A stretch of 64,000 bases of DNA from Rotaria sordida (taxonomy: Eukaryota > Rotifera > Eurotatoria > Philodinida > Philodinidae). This document shows positions 1-15,000 of the stretch, piece after piece. The translations under genes and the position numbers were made by a program. The stretch lies in the NCBI GenBank assembly GCA_905250125.1, contig CAJNOL010000280.1:1-64000 (forward strand), in the 5' to 3' direction. The notes beneath the pieces were generated by a model. It made no database searches. It was not told the origin of the DNA and saw only the letters and a list, made by a program, of their open reading frames with translations. Each line of letters begins with the position of its first letter. The stretch's first letter is position 1.

Positions 1-3000
1 ATTTTTGTACCAATTGGAGATTCTTCTTCAATCATCCATTCAATTGGCATCTAAATAAATAAATAAATAAATATTCAGATTTTGTTTTTTATTAAACAAA
101 CAAAATATTGAATAATAACTTACTATTGGACAAATAAAATAAGACCAATTTGGTGATCGAATTATTGATATATTAGTACGACAATAGGATATTGATGATG
201 ATAATGATGATGATATCATAATAACTAATTCAAAATATTCCTCAGATGTTCTGTTGAGCATTGATGAAATTAAATAGAGTTGACCAAGATTATTTATAGA
301 AAATAGATTATATTTATTTCCAGATAGAATATAATAATGACTTGAATTGTTGTTATTGTAATCGATATTTTGAATGATTGTACCTAAAAAAAATAAATGA
401 AAAACTATGATATATCAGAATCTCATCGTTTCCAATCATATACTAAGTGCGAGTGTAGGGTGGTGGTGAAGATTAGGACAACATCCACACCAAAGTTTGA
501 ACCGAACTGACACCAGTCCAAACTATCAGACCTGCTGGTTGATTGCCGATCGATTTTACCAGTTTTCATTGGTTGAAAACGTTTTTCTCATTTAAATACT
601 GTCTCGATCATCAGATATTCTTTTTCGATCGTTCATGTTTATATTATGCCTTAAGAAAGATCAGATACTCTTCAAAAAGCGCTGCCGGCGGTAGCGTTTT
701 TATGCCGATCTCGAAAAAAGTTTTGAACCGGTCGGACCGGTTCCAACTCTGACCCATATCCTAAAAACGCGTCTTTTATCAAATTTGTCTGCCTTGATGG
801 ATATTCTGCATGGTAGGGTAGAGAACTGAAGAGGTTTTACAGGGTAAGGGTAAGAATATTATTCTCAGTCAGAGATATAGGATAGGAAAAAAGCTTATCC
901 GACCCATCCCTAATGTGAATCCCCTATAGATGTGACTAGAGTCCATCGGGTTCTACCTGGACAGACTCGACTGAGTCCGAGCTCAAAAATTCTTGGATTC
1001 GATGGGCTCTAGATGTGACAGACATCTTAGCAACGAGTCATCACAGATGTTGGTGATATATGATTACAGACCGTATATCAATAACGTCTTGTTCAAATAT
1101 ATGAACTATTTTCTTATTGTATCTCTCGAGGATTAAGTAAAAAGCATGGTGAAGAAATATGTGCCAAAGTAGATAGAATAAAAAAATCTTTCTGTAATCA
1201 GCAACTGCAGTTACATCGTGTTTCATATTTTAATCTTGTAAGGATTGTGCTAACAATTTTGCTAGTAGACTGATGATCACTATTAATTAAACCATATATT
1301 CGTAAAAATAATAGCGGAAAATTTTGTTGAAATTAGTTTTTCTTACCAGATAAAGTTCGATCAGAAATTGATATTGGTGTATTTGGACATAGTGAAATTT
1401 CTATTGGTATATCAAATTGTTTTTGTTTATTAAATATAATATAAATTAATGCTGTATCATTTAAATATGTCTTTTCATCAATTGCATAAACTAATAATTG
1501 AATTTGATAAAATTTTTTCATTCTATCTAAATCATAATTAAATGATATAATGCCATTTGTTTGATTAATAAATAAACCATATGAATTTGTTTGTAATTTA
1601 TATCGAATAGTATTTGAACATTTAGCAAAAACACGAATATTATTTGTATAGAAATAATAAATTTTCGATGAAAATTTTGGTTGAATATTTGATGAATTAA
1701 TAAATAAAATTTTAATTTGACTTGATGATATTAAATTTTTTTCATTTAATAATTGTATTTCAAAAAAACATAGATCAGATAATATAGGATAATTTTTAAA
1801 AAATAATTTATTTTGTTTAAAATAAAAATTTTCAATACAATTATTTCTTGTTAATGGTGTTGAATTAATAATTAAAATTAAAATTTTTTTTATTTTAAAT
1901 TTTGTAATAAAAAAATTTTCTTTTAAAAGAATTTTATCAATTTTATATTCATAAAATTGTTTATTTAATTTAAAAATTTTTTCAATATACATTATTTGTA
2001 TTATTGATTGACATGTATAATTTTTCCAATAACCATATATATTAAAATAAGAAATTTTTAATGAATATAATTGTTTTTTTAAAATTAATTTATTTTGTTT
2101 AATTTCAAAAAATTTTGTTTCATCAATTTTAAATTTTGTTAATAATAATTGTTGATTTAATGAATCAACAAGTTCAAATTGGAAAATTTCTGATGGAATT
2201 TTTATTGTTGAATTTAAATAAATAAAATATAAATTTGATTTAAATTTTGGTTGAATAGGAAATATAATTTGAATTTTTGTATAAATAATTTGTTGTGCAT
2301 AATCAGATGCTGATGCAAAAAATTCAATTTTTTGAGGAAAAATATCTCTATGAATTGTAATTATACCTGAATATGAATCAATTATAATTCCATCTGGTTC
2401 AAGATAAAGTTTATAAATAATTCGATCATTTGGATCTAAATCATAAGCTGAAATTTGTCCAAGAATTTTATTATATTGAAATAAATATTCATTAGAAGAA
2501 AATTTTGGTGAATGTTTTGAATAATCATAAATAGTTATTGGTAGATAATTTATTGTTAAATATAAACCATCACTAACAGCAATTTTTAATTGAGAAAAAG
2601 TTTGATTAGAAAATATTTTTTGTATAATTATTCCAGTTTTTTCATTGATTGAAAAAAATTTTTGTTGATCTTTATCAATAAGATAATATTTAAGATTTTC
2701 ATTATCATAGAAATCAAGATCATATGCAAATAATTTTGTTACAAATATATCATCAGATGATATTGTTAAATTTAATGGAAGATTAAAAAATATTGGATGA
2801 TGATTATTATAATCAAGAATATTTAATTTAATAATAAATATTTTATTTATTGGAGAAATATGAATTTTAAATGAATAAAATTGATCAGTTAAATAATTAA
2901 TAAGAGTTACTTGTCCAGTATTTGAATCGATTGTAAAAAGATCAGAATTATAATCTTGTAATGAATATTGAAGATTTTCTGTATTAGAAATATTTAATTG

Positions 3001-6000
3001 AAATACTATAGAACCAGGTAGAAGAATTTCTGATATTGTTTGATAATAAATTTGAGAAGTAAATGAAATTAATTCTGATTTATATATATGAATTGTTATA
3101 TTAATTGTTGTATTTTTTTGATAAATTAAATCACGAGCTATAATTTGATAATATTCTATTATTTTATTATAATATTTATTTGAAATATATTCAATAATAC
3201 CATTATCAGGATTAATAATAAAATTTTTTGTTGATGAAAGAAATTCATAAACAAGATGACTTCGATTTATATTATATGGTTGAGCAGATATTTGACAGAC
3301 AAATATTGTTTTATTTCTATTATTAGTAATATCAAGTGAAAATGTATATGATTTTTGAGAAAATATAGGAGCTCGACTTGGAATAATATCAAAATTGATT
3401 AGTATCCCATTGCGAAGTTGAACTTGATCCGACGGCTGTTAAGAGAAGAAAAAACAAATATTTAGTTTCTTCAGATAATTCATTTATTTCAACATTGACA
3501 ATGAGAACTTTCTTAAAATGTTAGAAACTATTTCAATTTATATTTCTGCTCTGACGAAGGCAACACCCAAACTAATATCCGCCACTTTGAAGTCGAGCTA
3601 TGATCGTTCTATTGAATTTTCGACCCAACTTTAGGTATATACTTTTTTATGTAGATTTAAATGCACTCTATCTAATGAGCATACTTTAAGAAGGCAAAAC
3701 CATATCTTTTTGCATGAAGAACTCAATTTTATGTTAAAAAAAGCCAAAAAGTGCAATTCGATCAAAATCAGATCTTTTCTCTACACGGCACAACCGATTG
3801 AGCTCAAATTTTTTTTATGGCTATTTTTATTGGTTTTTTGATAGTAATTCCAGTGTTTTGCTTCTTCTAAATCTCAAGAACAACATTTTTTCAAAGAAAA
3901 AAAAAAACTATGGACCCAAGTTTGCTCCTAATTGCTATAGAGAAAATTTCAGTCCGAAAAAACGTAGTATGGATAGTTGCGGGAGGACTTCAGGTCATTT
4001 TTCGCCCTTGATCTTTCAGAAGTAAGTATTTAGGAATTTTGAGTTTTATGACAACTTTTATTCTATTCATCAAGATCTATCTATCCTGAAAGTTTCCTTA
4101 AAAAGCAGAAATTTTTCCAGAGAATTTCCTGAAAGTTGCAGTTGAAAAGAATATTCCTTTGTCGAGATGTTGCATTTTCAAATAAATTCGATTTTTTTGT
4201 GACATATTTGTAGCGAAAAAAAGATTGTTTTGGGGAAATTCAATATCTCAACATAGGAAGATTCTTTTCGACTGAAAATTTTAAGATAATATAAAAATCA
4301 CTTGGTCTGTCTATATGCAAAATTTCGTTATTTGATGAGTGTGAGTGTGCGAGACTCATCTGATCACCCACATCTAAAACGAAGAAAATTTTATTTTCAT
4401 AAAAATCCGAAGAGAAAAGAAAGAATCAGCATGATCGATTACCTACAATTCACTAGATTTGATGGAATAAGCGATTACACAGTTACGGACTTTCCGTCAT
4501 GAGCACAAAATGTGATAATAGTCTTAATTAACTTTCACATATTGATTTCAAACATTTTCTATACTGTCAATTTTTCTTTAGAACCGACAGTTCGAACGCT
4601 TTTCTCATTTTTTATCAATTTTTTAAAATTTTTCACTGCTAAATTATTATTTTCAATCTCGGAAGAAAATCCATTGCAAGTCACAAAAGTCCATATTAAT
4701 GCGCTACAATAATTTAATCAGATAGTGCCACTCATTTTTCTCTTGGTGAAATCATCTAACGAATAGCTATTTAAAAAATCAAACTCGAAAACTAAGCGAA
4801 TTTAGCTGGTGTGGTTGGTATCGGTGGCTTCAACATGCTCTCATTCAGAGGAAAACACAATTTCGACTAAAATCTGACAATTTTGTAAGAGTTAAAAAAT
4901 ATTCATGCAATGTGATATATAGATATCCATCGCGGCTGAGAATCTGCCGCTGCTGCGATGGTATTCAAAAGCATGTTTCGATTTTCGCCATGGACATCTC
5001 TGACGTGATACAAAAAACAATTATACCGAAGAACTGCTGGGCTCCGAGCGATTTGAACAACATGACTTATATTCACAAAATATTCTATACCTTTTTATTA
5101 TCTATTAATTTATCAATATCCATATCTGAATTATTTTCCTTTCTAATCATCATATAAGGTATTGATGAAAATTCATCTAATGTAATTAAACAACGTGAAT
5201 TATCAATTTCAATTAAGAGTATTAAATTATTCATAATCGATTGATTTTGATAACGATAACGTAAATAACCATGTTTACGTTCAAGTATAAATAAATGATT
5301 ATAATTTAAGAGATAAAATGATCGTTTATTTGAATAATTTTTATTAATATTTAAAATTTTAATAAATCCAATTAATTGATTTTCTATTGAAAAATTAAAT
5401 CTATTTAATGAACATTGTATTATTTCTTTTGATAGAATATTAATTTGAATACGAAATTTTCCAATAATAAAATTATAAAAATTTCCATTTATTAAAATTA
5501 ATGTTTGATTTTTAATAAATAATCTTCCATTATTATCAATAGAAAACATTGATGAAATTTTTCTATTTAAAATTTTCATATTTAAATTTATTTCATTTAA
5601 ATATCCAATTGTATAATTATTAACAAATGGTTTATATAATATAAATTTATAAAATAATTGTTTATAATCATCATTAATAATAATATTTAAACGTGTAAAT
5701 GTAATTAAAGTTTCATATTTAGCAAGAATAAGAAGTGAATATTTAATAAATGAATTTTTTTTTCCAATATATTTTATTATTCCAGCATATTGATCTAATT
5801 CAAATGAATTTATATTTGTTTGATTAATTAATTGATAAGTTATATTAAATGAATTTAAATATTGATTTCGATTTTTTATTAATAAATGAATTGGTTCTTC
5901 ATTTTCATATACAAATGATATAGAATTAAGTGAATTATTAACATAACCATTATAAAATTCTTTTTCAAATATAAATTCAATTATTTCATTAGAATATTTT

Positions 6001-9000
6001 ATATCAGAATTCATAAAACATTTAGCAATATTCGAAGACATAAATGAATCAAATCCATAAATAGTCAAAGAATCATAATGATCATATTGTTGACCAGTTA
6101 ATGGATCAATACTATGTGTAGGTGTAGATTTATATGTAAAAAGATATGGAGAAGCATTTAAATAAAATGGACAAGTAAATTGTATACCAATATTTGATAT
6201 AAATATAGTCACAATACAATATATAGGTCTTATTTGTGATGTATCAATAATAAGTAATTCAATTGGATAAACATATGAACGAGAACGAGATTCATCGAGA
6301 AGAAGTAAAGATTGATTAGATGAATCAATAGAAAATAAACCTAATGGATCACCTAAACAAAAAGAAAAACAACGTTCTAATCATTAAATTGTAGCTGGAC
6401 AAAATAGTGCTGAGAAGTTTGTTTTGATACTATTAGAATTGATATGGTCTTTTGAGACAATTATTATTTGTATGCGATCAGGACCAATGCGTAAAGAGCA
6501 GAGTGCTCAAGAAGACTACTAGTGATGGTCATCTGATCCACTTTTTACTAATTCATATTTCTCAAAGATGAAACGATGGATTCCTATACTCTCCTTTGGA
6601 GAGAACATCGTTTCTCCCTTGATTTTTCTTCATAAATGTAGCCAATTTTTTCAATTTTTTTATTGCATAAAAATTCTAAGAACTGTCATTTGTCTTGAAT
6701 AATGACGAGAAGAAATGGTGGTCATCAGTCAAAATCAAGCATTTTTTTTTGTGCAAAAATGATGAAAAAAATGGCCTTATTGTATTAAATTATTCTGATA
6801 TCAAATAATAACAAAACATTTTGTTTTCTTACCTTCAATAATTTGAGCATCTGGTTTAATTTTTTTTCCATCATGATCATTATTATTTATTAATTCTAGA
6901 TCAATTAAATATTTTTTTTGATTATTTATTAATGATGTTTCAAATATAACTAAATAATTATCTTGTGTAAATCGATATGAATTATTTATTTGATTGTTTG
7001 ATTTTTCTTTATCAAGAATTTTAATATGTAAACGTGTATAAGCTATTTGAGAAATATTTTCACAACGATAAATAATTGTTAATAAATGTTTTTTATTCAT
7101 AAATTTTTCTAATAATTGAATATTTGTTATTGTACCTGAATATGAATCAATATGAAATAAATCTTTTGATTGAATTCTTTCAACTGAATGAATATTATAT
7201 GTACAATTATTAAATGAATTTTCAATAGTTAAACGTTTTATTTTTGTACCAATTGGAATATCTTTTGATACAGATATATAATTATCTAATTGAGAAAAAT
7301 AAATTAATGAACGTTTATCATTTATAATATGAATAATAACCTAAGAAAACAGAAAAGAAATTATTTTAAATAAATAAACAACTTATTAATATAGTTCTAA
7401 AATATGGAACTCACAAATGTTCTTGCGCCTCGTTATACTTATACAAAATATGCTGGGTAAAAAGAAACCTCTAAGAGACTATAGGTTGCTCTATTCACTC
7501 GTTGTTTTTCATTTTCGTATTCTATTTTTATTAATTTAACATTATTATTCTAACCATTAATTTAATCGGCAGATAAGTCCGTTGTACATGTCTAGTAGGT
7601 CTCAACGTACTATTATATATCCCGATAAGCTCACAAAAACTGATATTGATTACTCCAGAGATGGAACCGGTCTTTACCAGTATGTTTTATTTATCTTTTT
7701 TGCTTTTATTATCTCGTAGAAGATGTGTAATGAAACTTTGTTTAAAGTTAACTACGTCAAATATCACTATCCACCGTAGAGGTGTCAGCTTCATATTTCC
7801 TTCCTAGTAATCCAGAATCTGGTGTGAGATTTCGTTCCCGAGAACTCAGAGCTAAGGATGGCACTTTGACTCTAACAACACTTTAACAAAGTGGTTAAAG
7901 TAGAGATCTTTTGCTAGAGAAAAAGCGATTTTTTTTTATAACGTTTGACCAAAGAATCTATATCTAGTAAAAAAATCTCTACTTTCACTTTAAGTACTTT
8001 ACTAAATTATTATTAAAGGTAAAGTATCACCCCTAAACAGGAACCTGTAAGGGGAATCCATAGTGAGTTGCTACATAATGAAAGGATGGGTATGTTTAAA
8101 CACCTTCCCCTCCCCCCCCCCTCGGATGCTCAAAAATGCATGGAAATGAATTTTTAAGAGAGTTCCCATTCCTTAGGACTGCAGCCGTGATAGGCCTAAT
8201 CCACAGATGGACTAGTACGATAACTCGTCAGTCCAGTGTGGGTATGGATTTTAGGCCGTCCAGTCTAGCCTACTCAGGCTGATGTTGGTCGTGAAAAATC
8301 TAGACCAGTTCCATCTCTGAATTATTCTCCGAAATTATAACTTGATCATATGACGACTTTGGCAGATCAATACATCACTATCCATCATTCTTGACGTCTT
8401 GAATATAAATTTTTATCCGCGTACATTATTTAGAACATTTACAAATGCATTTCATCCATGTAATTTTCGGAGAAAGATTTTGAATATCCTAGAACAGTGT
8501 AAGTCTTATTATTAATGCCGTACCGTTGGTCTCTTCCCTCTCGGCTGCTATGAGGAGTAGCCGCAAAATCTTGGCTTAAAATTTCCACTACACTATATTT
8601 GTCTTCGATAAATATAATGTGAGTTCTACAAAAATGAAGTAAAAAATTTACTTTAATTGTATTCATATGAATCCAATCATTAGTTATATTAATACGAAGT
8701 TCAATTATTGTTGTTTTATTAATTAATTCATCAATAGGACGAATAAGAATAAGTTCACCAGATTGAAAATTTACATGAAAATAACGTGTATGATCAATAT
8801 GACCTATCATAATAAACCATTGTGTATAATTATTATTATTTATTCTAAGTTGTCGTAGAATAGAACCAACTTTTGTTGTTGTTAATAAATCAATATTAAT
8901 TATTGATTCATTAATCAATAATAATGATGAAGAATCAATGATATTTATTGGTAGAATACGAATTTTTATTGGTAGAATAACTCGAGATGAAATAATACGC

Positions 9001-12000
9001 CATTTACTACGAGTTGAATGTTTATGATGAATATTTTCATCTTGTTCAATATCATCACGATAAGCAACAGTAAATGCTTCAACCTATTTAACAATAAGTT
9101 TTTATTTATTTTTTTATTTATTAGAAATAGTTTTAAGCAAAGATTTTATTTATAAAATGACGAAAGTTTATTGATATACAACTGTTGTTTATAGTCGAAT
9201 CGTCAGATGAATAATCATTGATCGTTTTTCAAACTACTAAATTAATTATTAGAATCTCGGAGAAAAAACTTTCGTTCTTCTTATTTATTGTGTCACAATA
9301 AGTCCTTAGACAACAATGAACTTTTTTTGCTATCAAAATTCTATGTTTGAATATCATTAGACAGCACTCAAAATCTATTTCGTTACTTGTTTTTTTAAAG
9401 TCAGTTCAGAGATTGGTGAATGCTATTCATTATCTTGGCATTTATGTATGTGCGAGTCATTGTTTGTGTTCTATGCAATTCCTGTGTTAAAATTTTGATA
9501 TATTGAAAAAACATATCTATTTGTTAATTCATCGAATTCTCTTGAGATCAGTGATCTGTTTCATATTCTTATAAATGGGGAAGTAGCATCACTAGGCATA
9601 GATTAAATCAGATAGCATCAAACAACTATTCTCACAGTAAAGTATGCGTCAGTGTAATTCTCTTTTTGACTTACAGCTACTTACTTCAAATATAATGAAT
9701 GTTTCATAGAGAATAACACTGTTTCGTATTTTAGAGTACTTTTCTTCAGACATCATTATAGTTTTCATTAAAATATCCGATAAAATTCTCTGCTTAAGTT
9801 CAATTAGAACATATCAGTCGAAAATGAAACTAGACAGATACTTAATGTCAATATAAATATATCTATTCTATTTGAATGTTTTTTATGCTTTCTGAAAAAT
9901 CATGTTTTACAACATTATAATACAGTGTAATATTTTAGCTACTTCTCGCACTGCTAACATCAATTAGCTTTATTCAATCTCATTCATCATTTTTATTATA
10001 TATATATTAATTATGCAAAGATCGATGACACGACAGATGAGCCTTGATATGTGAGCTTCGATAGATTATGAACGTGAAAACTTATTATATTTCAAACATT
10101 TGTTAAGAAAGTTAAATACTAATAAGGCTCCCACTCTCTTGAAATATTCTTTTCTTGGATATATATACGAACATAAGCAATCAGATATTGTAGCCGTTCG
10201 TCGATTTCTTCATATAAGGCCCCTCGGCAAAAATCGATCTTGAGTCAAGAAAATTCAAATCGCATGAAACTTTCAGGATATCTTCGAGCTGGTGTGAAGA
10301 GGCTATGGTAAAATTTTCAACCCTATATCATGACGTTTCCGGGAGATATTCAACAAACAAGGATCAAAAATAGATCATTTGGCAACCTAAATTTTTCCAT
10401 GGGCCTTCATTCTATAGACTTAATTTTTTTTTTGTTTGGAAGGATGTGTCAGGATGCAGGGCATAATAGAGCCTTTTTTTTCAAATTCTTACTTTTTAAG
10501 GGGAAAAAAAGGGTTGAAAAGTTCAACATCTTAAATAGCTCACAAAAAATGGCGGTCTAACTATAAAAGTATTCTTTTATATAATACTAAAAAAGCTTCA
10601 TTCGAAAAAAGCGGCTCTATCATGCCTTGCATCTTGACATGCGCTTTCAAACAAAAAAAACCTATTGGCTACAATGAAGCTTCTTCGAGAGTTCTTGGAT
10701 GAGCGATCGAAAAACTATAAAACAGGATGCTGAGTAAAAATTTTTCTTGTTTATGAGAGATCAGATCATGGGCTATATTTCCTTGCATTTATCTTAGTTT
10801 CGATCATTCTGATGAAAAAGGACCTTTTTTTGAGGGAAGGAGCATAAAGCACGTTTAGTTATTTTCATATTTCCAGTTTTCACTTTATCAGCAAAAATTA
10901 AATTAGCATCCTATTCAATTCTGAATAGTTTCATAAGTAGGCAGACGTTTACGACATACGGATCTGAACGTGGGTGACTAGATGACTCACATCCTCTTTG
11001 TTCCGAACATAGATGTGCTGCTGTGACATCGCCGCCACGGCGGCATCATGGACATCTCTGGTTCCGATATACTCCAAAATTTTTTGCAGTAAATAACTAA
11101 TCAAATACCAAGAATTAATTTTATTTCTTTAAAGAGTCGCTGATGTACTGAGAGAGGAAAGTGATTAACTAATTGTATATATCATTATTTAGTACGTTAT
11201 CGAATCTTAGTGAACAGTGTGCTTAACATTCATGATTGGCGGAAACTACAAATGAAAGTTTTAACTATCGATGCACTACATATATTTTTATATGGCCAAT
11301 ATAAATTTATCGTATGGTGGTTTAACCCAATACAATTCTCTACTATCTTACATAATCAAAAATCAAATTAATATTTGTCTGTTAAGTAAAAATGATGAAA
11401 GAGATTGAATAAATCCTATTGGTATTAGCAGTCAGAGCAATAACTAAAAATATTACAGTGCGTTATAATGATGTAAAACTTGATTTTTTATTAAAACCTA
11501 CGATGCATTCGATGTAAACCAGTAATTCTGGTATTGGTTCAAATCTAATTCTTTTTAGCGTTCTATATTGATAAAAGATTTTTATGATATATTTTTCCTT
11601 ACATTAAATTCATATGTTCTATTAGAATATAATAATTGTTTTGAAGCTATATAACCAGTTCGACGATTAATAATAAAATATTGATTAGAATCAATAATTT
11701 GATAACGTATTTCAATATTTTTATCATAGATTTCATGATCTAATAAAGCAATAACTTGAAATAAACGTTGTCTTAATTGTTTATTATAAGATGAAATTTC
11801 TATTAAATCAATATTATATGTTGATGAATATAAAAATTTAGGTATTAATTGTTGTCGTCGAATAAGATTAACTTCTAAATAACAATTAACAGATAATTGA
11901 TGTTGATTATCTAAAGCTTGTATTGTTAATAAATAATTAGATATTGATAAATGATTATTTTGATTTGATGATGATGATGATGATAATAATAATTGAATAG

Positions 12001-15000
12001 AACCTGTTTGTTTATTAATAGAAAATATTTTTTCATTTAAACCATTATTTATTATTGAATATTGAAGATGAATATTATCATAAAATGATAATGCTTGAAT
12101 ATAAGCAAATGTTGATTGTATTGAATAATCATAAATTTTTATATTTTGATAAATATCTATACATTGTGGTAAATAGAAATTTTCTTCTCGAACTGATATA
12201 TGAATATAAACAAATGAATGTGGTGGATGAGCACGATAACGTGTTAAACGAATCGAAAGCCAATAAGATGGATTAGATAAATCAGTTAATGAATTAATAA
12301 TATGAATAGAACCTAAACAAAATTCTAGATCAATAAGAGAATAAATAGGAAGAAAATGAAAATCGTAGGACTTCTCTACTCGTACTATTAGAACCATAGA
12401 GATCTATCTAATGAAACAAGAAATAAAGTTTCTTCATAAACATACGGTATATTAGACTTAATTGTATCATATTCAAAATAAATATTTCAATAAGAAAATA
12501 ATACCTTGTTGATCAATAGAAAATGGTATTGTATTTTCTTCATGAATTATATCAATAAAATCAATAGATGATTCTAAAAGTTGTAAATGATGATAAACAT
12601 TTGTAATAATTGCTCCAATTGGTGTAGATTGATTTATTGTTATATTATAAGCTGGTTCACGTAAAAGAATTGGTTCTTGTATTTCTATAAAACGTATTAC
12701 ATAAATATAAATCCATGTAGAATTTATATGTAAACCATCGGATACTTTAACTGTAATATTTATATTTTGATCAATTATATTATATAGATTATATTTTAAT
12801 CGAAGATGACCAGTATATCGATTTATTTTAATATATGGATTTAAATCAATAGAATAAATTAGATTATCTTTTGAATCTAAATCAATTGCATAAATTTGAC
12901 CAAATATTGTATCACGTGGTAAATCTGAAAAAATATGATAAGTATAATTTGCTAATGAAAATTGAGGAATATTATCATTGATATCAACTATTGTAATATG
13001 TAATGTCATACAAATTGATTGTAATTGTAGTTGTTGACCTTGATCAGAAGCAATGATATGTAATAGAAGAAAAGATATTTGTTCACGATCAATTGGTCGA
13101 ATAGAATCAATTTGTCCACTATAGGAATTAATTGTAAAATATTGATTATAATCAAGTAATGAATAAAATATTGTACCATTTTCACCTATTTAGTATGATT
13201 AGATAATTAGAAATAAAAAAAAAATTAAAATAAAATTTACCTTGATCAGGATCAAATCCTTGAACATGAAAAATATTTGTTTGTATTTGATTTTCATTTA
13301 AATAAATATGTTTATGAAAATAATTACATATTGGAATATTATCATTAATATCATCAATATAAATTGTTATTAATATTTTTTGATAATATTTATTTGAATA
13401 TTGAAAAGAAAATAATGAATTTTTCTCTTGAAAATCCGTATATATTTCTTGTAATTTTATTGCATATGTAGGTTTTAATTTTAATTCAATTTCGAAAATA
13501 TATCGATCTTGTTTTTCACGATCAAGAGGTAATATTAATTTAATTATTTTTTCATTTTGATCAATTATAAATGGTACTGATGTATCATTAATTATATAGA
13601 AAAAAAGATTATCTTTTTCATTATTAATAAATAAAGGAAAAGTATCATAATCGATTTTTAAACGATCAATAATTGTATTTATTTCAGAATCTTCAGAAAC
13701 ATGATAAGATGTTGAATTTCGATTAAAACCAATATTAAGAGAAATAGTATTCGTATTTGAAGATAGTGCCGAAGAATATCTGATTGACAAGAAAAAAAAT
13801 AGTGTGAAATTATTTCTTCAAGTATTGCAAATAAAAAATTAAAAAAAGCTAGCATGAGTAGTCATGATTGACTCATAGACAATCTAAATCATTGTGTCTC
13901 TGGTAACAATAGTACTGACAAGAGCACTACACCAAGTGATTCAAAATTTTTGTGTTGACATTTTTACTGTAAGTGGGATCCAGGAAGACTAGAAAATGTC
14001 TAATAGGATAAGGATTCATAGGTCTTTTTAACCGAGTTATGAGCATAATATAGATTTCATGACTCCGATAGCAACGTAAAAAACAAATACTTCTTTCTCT
14101 AGATAATGAGTTTTCAAGAAAAATCGATTTTTCGTGGCATACAGCATCATGAAAGTGTTTCTTGAAGACTCAATTTCTCGAGAAAGAAGCATTCGTTTTG
14201 ATTAGAAGATTTAGATCGCTATACGAGCCATGAAATCTATATTAGGCTCATAATTCAGAAAGAAAGACCTATTGGTTCTTATCCTATTAGACTTTTTCTA
14301 ATCTCGCAGAGTCCTACTCATGAGAAAAATATCAGCGAAAAAGTTCTGAATCACTTTCGACGATTCCTCGTGAGTTACAGCCATAGATGTCCATCGCGGC
14401 TAAGAATCTGCGCGCCGTGACGATAATCAAGAAAAACTACCGTACCACTACTCTAATGATATTCAAAAATGGTGTTTTGATTTTTAAGGCCGTGGCTAGT
14501 TTGAACTAGAACTGCTACTGCTAATCGACCAGATTTGCTAAATCTTACAACATCACATAGAGATTCTGTGCAAATTCATGTATTTTAGAAATTTCTTCTT
14601 AAAAAAGCTGCTGCGGCGACGACAGCGTTGTCATGAACATTTCTGGTTCGTACTACCGACAGTCTTTGTTCGGTTTGAATCACATGGATTATGAATAAAA
14701 TTTAGTTTCATGAATTAAAAAAGAATTTTGTTTATATCTCCTAATCAAAAACTAAATAAGAATCTAACCTTTGTTCTGGTATCATTAATAATGATGATAT
14801 TGATTGATTTCTCGATATTTTTACATTTGATTTTTTTCTTGTGAAATTTTGTTCAATTAATTTTGATGATAAATTAATTTGTATATCAATTTTTGTTTCA
14901 AAACTTATAGGATCACCCCAATCAAATGCTATTATTTGTAAATGATATATTTGATCTTTAATAAAATTTTCTTGATTTTTTAAATTTAATATTCCATTAA

